Shown: positions 8,915 through 19,210, counted from the stretch's first letter. The stretch: 46,571 nucleotides of DNA from Rhodobacter sp. (GCA_020251025.1 JADCDI010000020.1:1-46571); one strand, 5' to 3'. Notes: a model not told the origin generated them from the letters alone. Numbers and translations are program-made.

Positions 8915-9455
8915 TCTGATCGCAAAACCGCCCCTGGCCGGGGCTGCGGCCCTGACGCTGGCTGGGGTGACCCTCGCCATGGCCGATCCGGGGCAAATCA
9001 CCTCGGTCGCGCCCTTCCGGGGGCAGGACAAGGCGCTGGGCAAGGCGCTGAAGGCGCTGGGCCTGAGCTTTCCCGCGCCGAACCAGGTCATGAGCCATGG
9101 GGATGTCCGGCTGGTCTGGACCGGGCGCGATCAGGCCTTTCTGATCGGGGCGGAACCCCGGGGGCTTGCCGGGCTTGCCGCGTTGACGGATCAGTCCGAC
9201 GGCTGGGCGGCGCTGCGGCTGGACGGGCCGGGTGCCGTGGATGTTCTGGCGCGCCTTTATCCGCTGGACCTGCGCGCTGCCGCCTTTCCTGTTGGCCGGG
9301 TGGCCCGCGCCCCCTTCAACCACATGTCCAGCATCCTGATGCGCCCCGGTCCGCACAGCTTTGAGATCCTGGTCTTCCGGTCAATGGCCCATACCGCCTG
9401 GCACGAGGCCGGGGCGGCGATGCGCGCCCTGGCTGCCCGCGCCGCGACAGGCTGA
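8907..9455 (+). CDS. soxG: Sarcosine oxidase subunit gamma
   Basis: The 182-residue protein is the gamma subunit closing the soxBDAG operon. It has the weakly conserved gamma-family pattern with W-ALRLDGPGAVDVLARLYPLDLR and VARAPFNHMSSILMR, and a C-terminal part resembling the folate-domain fold. It has no cofactor of its own in known enzymes and helps hold the alpha-beta complex. The start overlaps the end of soxA. About 120 bases without a clear hairpin separate it from dnaG. Confidence 0.92.
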   Translation: MPDLIAKPPLAGAAALTLAGVTLAMADPGQITSVAPFRGQDKALGKALKALGLSFPAPNQVMSHGDVRLVWTGRDQAFLIGAEPRGLAGLAALTDQSDGWAALRLDGPGAVDVLARLYPLDLRAAAFPVGRVARAPFNHMSSILMRPGPHSFEILVFRSMAHTAWHEAGAAMRALAARAATG

Positions 9456-9578
9456 GGCGGGCAGGGCCGCCGCCCCCCGTCCTGCGTCCTGCGGCTCTGG
9501 CCGGCGCGGTGGCCCCGCAGGGCGGGCGGCAAGCTGCGCGCCCTTCCGCAGGGGCGGGTCCATCCGCTATAAGGGGGC

Positions 9579-11513
9579 ATGACCCTTCCGCCCGGATTCC
9601 TTGACGAGCTGCGATCCCGCGTGCCGCTGTCCCGCGTGGTGGGGCGCAAGGTCACGTGGGATTTGCGCCGGTCCAATCAGGGCAAGGGCGACATGTGGGC
9701 GCCGTGCCCCTTTCATCAGGAACGCAGCGCCTCTTTCCATGTCGATGACCGCAAGGGGTTCTATTACTGCTTTGGCTGCCAGGCCAAGGGAGATGCCGTC
9801 AGCTTTCTGGAAGAGACCGAGAACCTGAGTTTCCTCGAGGCGGTGGAATGGCTGGCGCGCGAGGCGGGCATGCCGATGCCGGCGCGCGATCCGCAGGCGG
9901 CGCAAAAGGCCGACCGGCGCACGCAGCTTGTCGCCGTGATGGACGAGGCGATCAGGCATTTCCGCCTGTCGCTGCGCACCGCCGCCGCCGCAGAGGCGCG
10001 CGCCTATCTGGCGCGCCGCCGCCTGTCGCCCGAGGCGCAGGACCGTTTCGAGATCGGATTCGCCCCGGACCTGCGCCAGGGATTGTTCCAGGCCCTGACG
10101 CAGAAGGGCATCGCGCCCGACCTGATCGTTGATGCCGGGCTTTGCGCCCGGCCCGAGGGGGGTGGTGCCCCCTATGACCGGTTCCGGGGGCGGATCATCT
10201 TTCCGATCCGCGATGCGCGGGGCCGCGCGATCAGCCTGGGCGGACGGGCGCTGGACCCCAATGCGCGCGCCAAGTACCTGAACGGCCCCGAGACCGAGCT
10301 GTTCGACAAGGGCCGCAGCCTGTACAACCACGGCCCCGCGCGCGAGGCGGCGGGCAAGGGCCTGCCGCTGATCGTGGCCGAAGGCTATATGGATGTGATA
10401 GCGCTGAGCGAGGCGGGGTTTCGCGCCACGGTGGCCCCCCTGGGCACGGCGATCACCGAAGACCAGTTGCGCCTGATCTGGCGCCTCCATTCCGAACCGG
10501 TCATCGCGCTGGATGGCGACAAAGCCGGGATCGCGGCGGCGCTGCGCCTGATCGATCTGGCGCTGCCGCTGCTCGAAGCAGGCCAGGGCCTGCGCTTTGC
10601 GGTTCTGCCGGGCGGCATGGACCCCGATGACCTGATCCGGACCCAAGGTGCCGCCGCGATGCAGAAGGTCATCGACAGCGCCGAGCCGATGGTCCGGATG
10701 CTTTGGGCGCGCGAAACCGAAGGCAAAAACTTTGACAGCCCGGACCGTAAGGCGGCGCTGGAAAAGGCTGTCGGCGATGTGCTGAGGCGGATTACCGACA
10801 CAACGGTCCGGGGCCATTACGGCCAGGAGATGAAGCGGCTGCAATGGCAACTGTTCAATGCCCGCCCGCCCCGGCGGTCCCCCGGGCAGGCCGGGGCGGG
10901 CGGGCGGCGCGCGCCCGATCCCCTGCCGGCGCTGGCCGTGACGCGCCGCTCGGTCCTTGCGGGCGACGGGGCGGCGGCGGAAGAGCAGGTGCTGGAAGCG
11001 GTTCTTCTGGCAACCCTTGTTACCCATCCCGTACTGATTGCCCGGTTCGAAGCGGAACTCGAAAACCTGCAGCTTCGCTCGCCCGACCATGACCAACTGC
11101 GCCAAAGCCTGCTGCGCCACGCTCATGTTGAACCTGCGGAAATTGCGGAAAAAGTCAGACTGGATACCGGTGTAATCCTTGAAAGGCTGCTGGCGCACAG
11201 CCATGTGCAATCGGCCCCACAGGTACGCAAAAGAAGGGACCCGGAGTTTGCTGCTCTCTGCCTAGCCGACGTGCTGAACAAGGTTAAGGTGCGCCCAGGT
11301 GCCCGACAAGACATAGTGGATGCCATGGGTGACATAACCGGCCATGCCGACGAAGGGCTGACGTGGCGACTAAAGAAAGCGGCGGAGGCGCTTAACGCGA
11401 CACAGCGCAGCCAGTTGGCGGACGCCGATGACCTCGGCGAAGACCGCATCGCCCTGTCGAAACAAACGCAGGACAAGATCGAGACCGAAGCCTGGATCAA
11501 GAAAAAGGGGTGA
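9579..11513 (+). CDS. dnaG: DNA primase
   Basis: This 644-residue primase makes the RNA primers for chromosome replication with DnaB helicase. The N-terminal CHC2 zinc finger has Cys43 and His46 in CPFH, and Cys64 and Cys67 in YYCFGCQAKGD. The Toprim catalytic core shows IVAEGYMDVIAL with the acidic residue, followed by ALDGDKAG. A C-terminal helicase-binding region follows a Gly/Arg-rich linker near residue 435. It lies just upstream of rpoD, part of the classic macromolecular-synthesis layout seen in alphaproteobacteria. Confidence 0.97.
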   Translation: MTLPPGFLDELRSRVPLSRVVGRKVTWDLRRSNQGKGDMWAPCPFHQERSASFHVDDRKGFYYCFGCQAKGDAVSFLEETENLSFLEAVEWLAREAGMPMPARDPQAAQKADRRTQLVAVMDEAIRHFRLSLRTAAAAEARAYLARRRLSPEAQDRFEIGFAPDLRQGLFQALTQKGIAPDLIVDAGLCARPEGGGAPYDRFRGRIIFPIRDARGRAISLGGRALDPNARAKYLNGPETELFDKGRSLYNHGPAREAAGKGLPLIVAEGYMDVIALSEAGFRATVAPLGTAITEDQLRLIWRLHSEPVIALDGDKAGIAAALRLIDLALPLLEAGQGLRFAVLPGGMDPDDLIRTQGAAAMQKVIDSAEPMVRMLWARETEGKNFDSPDRKAALEKAVGDVLRRITDTTVRGHYGQEMKRLQWQLFNARPPRRSPGQAGAGGRRAPDPLPALAVTRRSVLAGDGAAAEEQVLEAVLLATLVTHPVLIARFEAELENLQLRSPDHDQLRQSLLRHAHVEPAEIAEKVRLDTGVILERLLAHSHVQSAPQVRKRRDPEFAALCLADVLNKVKVRPGARQDIVDAMGDITGHADEGLTWRLKKAAEALNATQRSQLADADDLGEDRIALSKQTQDKIETEAWIKKKG

Positions 11514-11593
11514 ACCGCTTTCCCCTGCCGTGATTCGCGCTATTCATCCGCTCACTGGCAGCCCGATTCGCTGAACATCCCCGAGGAGCACGC

Positions 11594-13582
<1,989 letters not shown>

Positions 13583-13587
13583 TAAGG

Positions 13588-13611
13588 AAAAACGCCCTGC
13601 GGGGCGTTTTT
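13588..13611. terminator. Bidirectional rho-independent terminator
   Basis: A perfect hairpin, AAAAACGCCC (13588-13597), loop TGCG, GGGCGTTTTT (13602-13611), starts 5 bases after the rpoD stop. It has an A-run on one side and a T-run on the other, so it can stop transcription from rpoD (+) and from the convergent RusA-like gene (-), whose stop is at 13613. Confidence 0.95.
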
Positions 13612-13612
13612 C

Positions 13613-14284
13613 TTACAGGAATGCTGAGTTATCTATCGTGACAAACGACGGAGTTACATTTGCTTCGATCAATACAGAAACGTGATGCCTTTTGTACGCA
13701 TCAGGTAAAACATTGAGCGTCCCATAACGAATTTTCACTTCATCAATCAGATTGTCATCTTCAAGGAGTGTGAATAGAGGATTTGCTCGAGAGAATCCTT
13801 GGAGTTCGCCCTCGATTTCATTGGGCTGCTGTGGCTTCCGCAGTCCGTCAATCAGAGATTTCGTACGATTATCTATGTCGCCGCCAGAGAAAACTCCTGA
13901 GTGGTGATGAGCGACAAGCATCAGAATATCGAGACTGCATTTGAGCTTCATGCTCTTGGATACCAGCGGCACAAAGGCTGTTGCTCCAAGATGAAACTCT
14001 GCTGCGTAGCTTTCAGCAAGGCTTAAGGGTGCCGGATACTTCTTTCCGAAGTCTTCACCGTTGGTTTTCCAATCTCGCAACACTGAAGTGTTGGCCCAGA
14101 ATGCCTTAAGTTGCGGGTGGAAGTGCTCACGAATTTTGTTTCGCGATGTCTTGTTGCGCGCATTGCCTTGCAACTCGTCATCATACTTCAGGAACAACCT
14201 CACACACGACCTCCCATCAACTCGTAACCTTCTACGTCTTACGATGTGGACTTCATGTACGCAATCACGTGCGTCTATCCCCAT
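13613..14284 (-). CDS. RusA-like putative nuclease (phage-type)
   Basis: The 223-residue protein carries a pattern resembling RusA-family Holliday junction resolvases: GGDIDNRTKSLIDGL (Asp136, Asp138) followed about 35 residues later by LEDDNLIDEVKIRYG (Asp176/177) and a final strand HHVSVLIEANVTP. RusA uses three such aspartates and is common in prophages. The protein is longer than E. coli RusA (about 120), with an extra N-terminal region. I chose the ATG at 14284; the frame is open up to 14332, but that would lie inside the yefM gene. Base composition is visibly AT-richer than the neighbours, which suggests foreign origin. Function is inferred only from the acidic motif. Confidence 0.6.
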   Translation of the reverse strand: MGIDARDCVHEVHIVRRRRLRVDGRSCVRLFLKYDDELQGNARNKTSRNKIREHFHPQLKAFWANTSVLRDWKTNGEDFGKKYPAPLSLAESYAAEFHLGATAFVPLVSKSMKLKCSLDILMLVAHHHSGVFSGGDIDNRTKSLIDGLRKPQQPNEIEGELQGFSRANPLFTLLEDDNLIDEVKIRYGTLNVLPDAYKRHHVSVLIEANVTPSFVTIDNSAFL

Positions 14285-14537
14285 GAAAACCCTCTCCTCC
14301 ACTGAACTCCGCGCCAATCTTTCCGCTGTCATGGACCGCGTGAATGACGATCATGAACCGGTCATCGTCCACCGTGCCAGGGGCAAGCCCGTGGTCATGG
14401 TCCCGCTTGAAGACTGGGCCAGCATGGATGAGACGACCTGTCTGCTTTCTTCTCGGGAAAATGCCCGCCGCCTGCGGGAATCGATCAGGCAGCTTGAGTC
14501 CGGTGAGGTCATCGTTCTGGACAAACTGCCGGAATGA
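14283..14537 (+). CDS. yefM: Antitoxin, YefM/Phd family
   Basis: This 84-residue protein matches YefM antitoxins, which neutralise YoeB and bind their own promoter. It has the N-terminal DNA-binding motif LSSTELRANLSAVMDRV, then EPVIVHRARGKPVVMVPLEDW and a C-terminal toxin-wrapping region SSRENARRLRESIRQLESGE. The frame is open from 14061, but the ATG at 14283 gives the family start. It overlaps yoeB by ATGA (14534-14537). Its start codon overlaps the start codon of the divergent RusA-like gene, so its promoter must lie inside that gene. Confidence 0.93.
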   Translation: MKTLSSTELRANLSAVMDRVNDDHEPVIVHRARGKPVVMVPLEDWASMDETTCLLSSRENARRLRESIRQLESGEVIVLDKLPE

Positions 14538-14794
14538 AGCTGACCTTCACGTGCGACGCGTGGGAGCAACACAGCCATTGGCAGGACACCGACCGGGCGA
14601 CCCTGCGCAAGATCGGCCGTCTGATCGGGGAATGCCTGCGTCATCCCTTTGAAGGCACAGGAAAGCCCGAGCCGCTCAGGGGTGATGTCGCGGGCTATTG
14701 GTCGCGCCGGATCGACCGGGAGCATCGCCTTGTCTACCGCGTGACGGAAGACACACTCGAAATCGTTCTTTGCGGCTACCGTTATGCCCGCTGA
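14534..14794 (+). CDS. yoeB: Toxin YoeB (ribosome-dependent mRNA endonuclease), H83R variant
   Basis: The 86-residue protein aligns end to end with YoeB/Txe toxins, which cleave mRNA in the ribosomal A site. FEGTGKPEPLRG carries Glu46, and YWSRRIDREHRLVYRV carries Arg65. The catalytic pair at the end (RYHY in E. coli, His83-Tyr84) reads GYRY here, with Arg at position 83 and two extra residues (Ala-Arg) after it. The gene is otherwise intact and coupled to yefM. The toxin may have reduced or lost activity. Confidence 0.92.
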   Translation: MKLTFTCDAWEQHSHWQDTDRATLRKIGRLIGECLRHPFEGTGKPEPLRGDVAGYWSRRIDREHRLVYRVTEDTLEIVLCGYRYAR

Positions 14795-15019
14795 CGAAGC
14801 CCCCATGTAGCGCATTTCCCGCCTTTTCAGCGAACCCGCCCCTGCTGTTGATCCTGACCCCGTCCTGCACAAGTCCTGCCGCATCTTTCCGCGGCAGGTG
14901 AAGGATGGCGCGGGTTTGCGCGGTACGGCCCGGACCGGATCGGGAGGGACTTCGGCAGTCATCCGTCCGCAGGGTTCGTGCCCGCATGCACCGCCTCTCC
15001 ACCCCGCCGGCGCGTCAGA

Positions 15020-15235
15020 TCACGCCCCCTCCACCTCCACCCACTCCACGGCGCTTTCCGGCAGGGGCACAGCCGCCTCGCCTGCCTTCAGCCCCTTGAT
15101 ATGAAACGGGATCGCCATTTTCAGCGATGCCCGCACCTTGGCCACGGTATCACCTGCCGCAACGCAGCCGGGCAGGTCAGGGACATAGCCCGAATACCCC
15201 GCCCCGGCCTTCTCGATCACTACCGCGTAGCGCAT
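15020..15235 (-). CDS. hicB: Antitoxin HicB (short form)
   Basis: The 71-residue protein has the typical HicB start MRYAVVIEKAGAGYSGYVPD, then LPGCVAAGDTVAKVRASLKMAIPFHIKGLK, the degenerate RNase-H-like antitoxin fold. It is the short form without a separate C-terminal DNA-binding domain. AGGGG lies before the ATG at 15235. It follows hicA on the minus strand, overlapping the end of the hicA frame by 59 bases. Confidence 0.88.
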   Translation of the reverse strand: MRYAVVIEKAGAGYSGYVPDLPGCVAAGDTVAKVRASLKMAIPFHIKGLKAGEAAVPLPESAVEWVEVEGA

Positions 15236-15416
15236 CGTAGTGCCCCTTCAGCCCTGCCTGTTTCAAGATAGAGTTGAACGTCCCCGGTGCCAAGTCATCG
15301 CTGTCCTTTCCGGCCACCGTCACGCGACCGGACTTGACCGGATGCTCGAACTGCCGGTGGCTGCCGCGTGTCGCGACAAGAACCCAGCCGTCTTCCGCAA
15401 GCAAAGGCAGCGCCAT
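15177..15416 (-). pseudogene. hicA: Toxin HicA, probably damaged at both ends
   Basis: The frame from ATG 15416 encodes a clear HicA core: EDGWVLVATRGSHRQFEHP with the catalytic His in GSH, then GRVTVAGKDSDDLAPGTFNSILKQAG. HicA toxins normally begin with an MVKSxD-like helix. That sequence (V-V-K-S-A, starting GTG at 15430) is present, but in a neighbouring frame, so one base seems to be missing near 15414. At the other end the frame overruns the usual stop and enters hicB. The toxin may be inactive, or the internal ATG may yield a short form. Confidence 0.7.
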
Positions 15417-15496
15417 GCGGATTTGACCACTGGAATGGCCGCCTTCCGTGACTGGGGGTCCAGCCCGGGCGCGCGCGGTTCAGGAAAGGTTCCCGC

Positions 15497-15720
15497 CCCT
15501 CACCTCTTCCGATGCGGCCGGGGCCACGGCCTGCAGGGGTGGGACACGGATCGCGCGATGCTTGGGAAGGGGAACGCACGCGTCAAGGAATGCCTGCGGC
15601 ACCCCTTCGACAGCACCGTCAAACCGGGGCCGCTGAAGGGGGGCCTTTCAGGGTTCCGGTCCCGCCGGACCTGTCACGAGCATCGCCCGGTCTCTGGCGC
15701 CCGCCACGATGCGGGAAAAA
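15497..15720 (+). pseudogene. Decayed second yoeB copy
   Basis: A translation near 15528-15710 reads WDTDRAML, then VKECLRHPFDSTVKPGPLKG, then LSGFRSRRTCHEHRPV. It is colinear with intact YoeB (WQDTDRATL, IGECLRHPFEGTGKPEPLRG, VAGYWSRRIDREHRLV). The DNA shares GAATGCCTGCG and CGAGCATCGCC-like stretches. The N-terminal part (LTSSDA, near 15500) sits in another frame, and the C-terminal catalytic end is missing, giving way to the rpoD-tail remnant. Key residues are changed (Glu46 to Gly, Trp to Arg), so it is a dead gene. Confidence 0.75.
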
Positions 15721-15732
15721 AAGAAATCCCCG

Positions 15733-15808
15733 GATCGAGGCGAAGGCGCTGTACAGGCCGAAAAACCCGGGCCTGGCCCGCAAGCTCCGCAGTTTGCCGG
15801 ATCGGCAG
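15733..15808 (+). repeat. Decayed copy of the rpoD 3' end
   Basis: The first 19 bases are identical to 13507-13525, and the rest aligns without gaps to 13526-13582. Translation gives IEAKALYRPKNPGLARKLRS against Rpo[21 protein letters not shown]. The stop codon and terminator are not conserved. It probably marks the far boundary of the islet that starts at rpoD. Confidence 0.8.
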
Positions 15809-15912
15809 GAGAGCACCCGCGCCATCAGCGGTGGTCGTCTTTTGCCTGACGGGCAGGCTGGCCGGTCTCTGACAGGCCTGGCAGGCCGGGCGTGGTGAAG
15901 GCCGGGATTGTG

Positions 15913-17658
15913 TCATACCGGTTTGCCGCGCGGCGCGCCAACGGCGGCCTTGAAGGCGTGAAAGGCGTCGTCGAGGTCATCGAAGAACAGCGTTTGCCCA
16001 TCCTCTGCCGAAAGGCCGGCCCGCTGCAGCAGGGCCGCAACGCTGGACTGGACCTCGGCAAATGCCATGATGATACCGCGCCGCTGCAACCGTGTGCGGA
16101 TTCCAAGCAGCATGTCTGCGGCCGTGGTATCGATCTGCGTGATGGCCGAGGCATCGATCACGATCCAGCGCAAGTCCGCAGGGCTGCTGGCGATGATGTC
16201 GTCGAGGCGCGCCTTGACATGATCGGCGTTGAAGAACAGCACGCTGCCCTGAATGAAGCAGATGGCAATGCCGTCGACCGGTCTTGCCTCCGGCGACCGG
16301 TGCAGCTTGTAGAACCCGTCCCGATGCGGCATCCGGCCCAACAGCACCACGCGCGGTTGCATGGCGTTCAGGATGATATGGGCAAAGGTCGCGATGATGG
16401 CGACCACGACCCCCTGCAGAACGCCAAAGCTGATCGCGCCGAACAGGGCGATCATGGCAAAGCCGAACTCGATCCGGCTGATCTTCCAGATCTGCCGCAA
16501 ACCGTTCAGATCGATCACGCTCAATGCGGCTGAAATCAGGATGGCCCCCAAGGCAGGCATGGGAAGAATGCGCATCAGGTCGCTGAAGAACAGGATCGAC
16601 GCGCCCAGCACAACGGCCGCCGTCAGACCGGCCACCTGCGACCGCCCGCCGACAGAAACGTTCACCGCCGTGCGCGAATCCGACGAGGTTACCGGAAAAC
16701 CGCCAACCAGACCCGATGCGATGTTGGCGGCGCCGAACCCTGTCAGTTCGGCATTGGCGTTCACCCGTTCTCCCACACCTGCGCCAAAGCTGCGCGCAGT
16801 GATGATCCCGGCCCCGAAGCTGACGACAAAGACAGCACCCGAACCAAGGATCACATGACCCCAGGCCAGATCCGGCAGCCAGGGGAATGTCACGGCGGGC
16901 AGGCCCGCAGGCAGATCGCCCACGATGCGGATCCCCATCTCTTCAAATCCAAGCACGCCGGACAGGACCACCGACAGAAGCACGACGATGACCGGTCCGG
17001 GAAGGATCGGGTTCCACAGACGCGACAGTTGCAGGATTGCGAACATTCCTGCCGCAAGGCCCAGCGATGGCAGGTGGATGGTGCCAAACTTGCCCGCCAG
17101 TTCCAGCAGCGGGGCAACCATGCCCTCGGCTTCGATGGACATGCCAGTCACGCGCCCGATCTGTCCGATGATGATCGATACCGCAACGCCGACAAGAAAC
17201 CCCGCAAGGATCGGGCGTGACAGAAGGCTGGCAAGATTGCCCAGACGCAACACGCTTGCGATCAGGCAGATGACCCCCACGCCAAGGGCGATCAGGGCCG
17301 CTGCCACCGCGCGATCAGCCGGGCTGGCAGCGGGAACATCCGCCAGAACAGCGGTGATCACCCCGCCAAGCACGGCCATGGTTGCCGCATCCGGCCCGAC
17401 GATCAGGCGGCGCGAGGGGCCCAGCAAGGCATAGCCCACCACCGAGGCGATACTGGCATAGATGCCCGTTTCCGGCGGCAGACCGGCGATGGCGGGATAG
17501 GCAATGGCGCTGGGAATGCCGACCGCTGCAATGGCAAGACCTGCCGAAACATCCGCCCGCAACCATTGGGGCCGGTAGCCGCGCAGGCTTGCCAGGACGC
17601 AAAGCCGTGAAGGCGGCGGGTCCTCATCCGGGCCGGCGGCGGGGTGATCGACAGTCAT
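15913..17658 (-). CDS. SulP family anion transporter with STAS domain
   Basis: The 581-residue protein is a SulP (SLC26-like) inner-membrane transporter for sulfate, bicarbonate or other anions. About ten to fourteen hydrophobic segments run from residue 30 to 420, with SulP signatures such as IPSAIAYPAIAGLPPETGIYA and GPSRRLIVGPDAA near the N terminus and GGFPVTSSDSRTAVN later. A cytoplasmic STAS domain ends the protein (WIVIDASAITQIDTTAADML). I chose ATG 17658, with GAGGG upstream, over a TTG at 17670. The substrate cannot be told. It is transcribed alone and its 3' end faces the islet boundary. Confidence 0.92.
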   Translation of the reverse strand: MTVDHPAAGPDEDPPPSRLCVLASLRGYRPQWLRADVSAGLAIAAVGIPSAIAYPAIAGLPPETGIYASIASVVGYALLGPSRRLIVGPDAATMAVLGGVITAVLADVPAASPADRAVAAALIALGVGVICLIASVLRLGNLASLLSRPILAGFLVGVAVSIIIGQIGRVTGMSIEAEGMVAPLLELAGKFGTIHLPSLGLAAGMFAILQLSRLWNPILPGPVIVVLLSVVLSGVLGFEEMGIRIVGDLPAGLPAVTFPWLPDLAWGHVILGSGAVFVVSFGAGIITARSFGAGVGERVNANAELTGFGAANIASGLVGGFPVTSSDSRTAVNVSVGGRSQVAGLTAAVVLGASILFFSDLMRILPMPALGAILISAALSVIDLNGLRQIWKISRIEFGFAMIALFGAISFGVLQGVVVAIIATFAHIILNAMQPRVVLLGRMPHRDGFYKLHRSPEARPVDGIAICFIQGSVLFFNADHVKARLDDIIASSPADLRWIVIDASAITQIDTTAADMLLGIRTRLQRRGIIMAFAEVQSSVAALLQRAGLSAEDGQTLFFDDLDDAFHAFKAAVGAPRGKPV

Positions 17659-18170
17659 TCTTGCCCTCAATGCCCGCAGGACAGCACAGGCGGCGCCGCG
17701 GGAACAATCGGCACCCGCTGACGCCGCAGCATGGCATGCACAGGGCCGGCGCTGTCAATGGCGTGCAGGGCCCGCGCCCGGGGGCTGTCGGCTTGACCTG
17801 CGACTGATCCTGCACCGGCATCGGACCGCCGGGCGTGTACGGGTTGTCAACGACTCTCAGGATTTGGGTGGAAGTGGGCGGCGGATCAACTGTGATGCGT
17901 CCTGGCCTTGCAAGACTGTCCGGTCTGGTGCCGGTGCGGTTTCGTGCGGCGTGGGGGACAAGACCCGGCAGGATGCCCGTCCCGATACGAAGGGGCGGCA
18001 CCGGGGCGTTCTGCGACCGGGCTGAGTGGCTTGAAGGCGGGACATCTCCGCTGTGCCCCGGCCTTCGCGTTGCGCGCAATCCAAATCCGCAACCCGCCTT
18101 TCAGCAGGAAGCGGGTCGCGGGAAGGGGTGCTTATCAAGCAACTTGCGGGGACCCTTGAAGGATGCCCGC
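17659..18170. other. Intergenic region between divergent transporters
   Basis: These 512 bases separate the SulP and LysE genes. Frames run through it on both strands without protein-like features, and no RNA gene or clear promoter was recognised. GAAGGA lies about 8 bases before the LysE ATG at 18171. Confidence 0.5.
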
Positions 18171-18767
18171 ATGTCCGAATTGACCATTGCCCTTTTGCTG
18201 TTTCTTGCGCCGCTGGCTTACAGCCCCGGGCCCGGCAACATGTTCTTTGCCGCCATCGGCGCGCGCTTTGGATTGCGCGCCTCTGTTCCGGCGATGGTCG
18301 GCTATCACCTTGCCACCTTAATTGTGACGGCGGCTGTCGGGCTCGGGTTTTCGGGTCTGGCTACGCTGAGCCCGGTTCTTTTCGACCTGCTGCGCTGCGG
18401 CGGGGCAGCTTATGTTTTCTGGCTTGCCTGGGGGATCTTGCGCGCAGGGACCACGACAGGCACGACCGAGGCGCGGCAGGCATCTGTGGTGGATGGGGCG
18501 ATCCTGCTTTTGCTCAATCCGAAAGCCTGGCTGATCATCGCGCTCATGTTCACGCAGTTCCTGCCTGGCGCGGGGGTCAATGATCCTGCGCTGGTGGTCT
18601 GGATCACCGCCGTGTTCACGCTGAACAACCTGCTTGCGTTCACCGTCTGGACACTCGCCGGCGATCTTCTTGCGCGGCGGTTTCGGAGTGCCTCCGGCGC
18701 GCGGCGGATGAACATTTTCTTCGGGGGAATGCTGGCTGCAGTGGCTTTGTGGATGCTGCTGCGCTGA
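18171..18767 (+). CDS. LysE/RhtB family exporter
   Basis: The 198-residue inner-membrane protein matches the LysE/RhtB amino-acid exporter family. The signature YSPGPGNMFFAAIGARFGLR follows the first membrane segment, and LLLLNPKAWLIIALMFTQF holds the conserved NPK motif. Five to six membrane segments are visible. Family members export amino acids or related metabolites; the substrate is unknown. The open frame extends upstream to 17835, but the ATG at 18171 has a Shine-Dalgarno and gives the family start. Confidence 0.9.
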   Translation: MSELTIALLLFLAPLAYSPGPGNMFFAAIGARFGLRASVPAMVGYHLATLIVTAAVGLGFSGLATLSPVLFDLLRCGGAAYVFWLAWGILRAGTTTGTTEARQASVVDGAILLLLNPKAWLIIALMFTQFLPGAGVNDPALVVWITAVFTLNNLLAFTVWTLAGDLLARRFRSASGARRMNIFFGGMLAAVALWMLLR

Positions 18768-19210
18768 ATGGGGGCCAGGGCACGGGGCGATGCACGAAGG
18801 GAACGAGGGCAAGGTTGCACGGACCTGCGCCGTCCGGCCCCATCAAGGGGCCGATGCGATGACGGGGGTCCTGCCCGTGCCGCAGTCCTTCCGCACAGCG
18901 CCCGGGCGTCGCATCCGCAGCTTCGGATGCGCAGGACAGTGCCCTGGAAAAACGAAGCAACCCCTTGAGCAGCGGCTGAAACCGGCGCGGTTTCTGCGAG
19001 GCATGCCAGAGGAATGGTCCGGCGAAGCGGTATTTGGGAATGGCGCAGGTCGCACCATGCAGGGCCGCCGGAATGCGGCCCCTGCCCTGACCGGCAGACA
19101 AGGGGCACGATCGGGGATCGCGCCGGAACGGGCAGAAGGGACCCTTGTCTGCGGTGCACTTTGCCGTTCCGGGCATGGGCCACGGGGGCCCGCAGTCCCG
19201 ACTGCGGCCT
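18768..19210. other. Intergenic region between convergent genes
   Basis: This 443-base gap lies between the ends of the LysE gene (+) and the PfkB operon (-). It holds a small inverted repeat GCATCCG..CGGATGC near 18913-18932 and the hairpin at 19190-19207. No gene is convincing; the frames here are extensions or shadows. Confidence 0.5.
19190..19207 (-). terminator. Hairpin directly after the PfkB operon
   Basis: CCGCAGTC (19190-19197) and GACTGCGG (19200-19207) form a perfect inverted repeat 3 bases beyond the stop of the last gene of the minus-strand operon. There is no T-run, so this may be a rho-independent-like hairpin or an RNA-stabilising end. Confidence 0.5.

Noticed and set aside
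5870-9091. A 1073-residue minus-strand frame opposite the sox genes
   Set aside because: It is a mirror frame of soxD, soxA and soxG, rich in His/Arg/Gln with no domain pattern; the sox genes on the other strand are certain.
17835-18170. N-terminal extension of the LysE-type exporter
   Set aside because: The added 112 residues are not hydrophobic or conserved-looking, and the ATG at 18171 has a good ribosome-binding site and the family start.
18913-18932. GCATCCG..CGGATGC inverted repeat as LysE terminator
   Set aside because: It lies about 145 bases beyond the stop and has no T-run, so it is not supported as the terminator.
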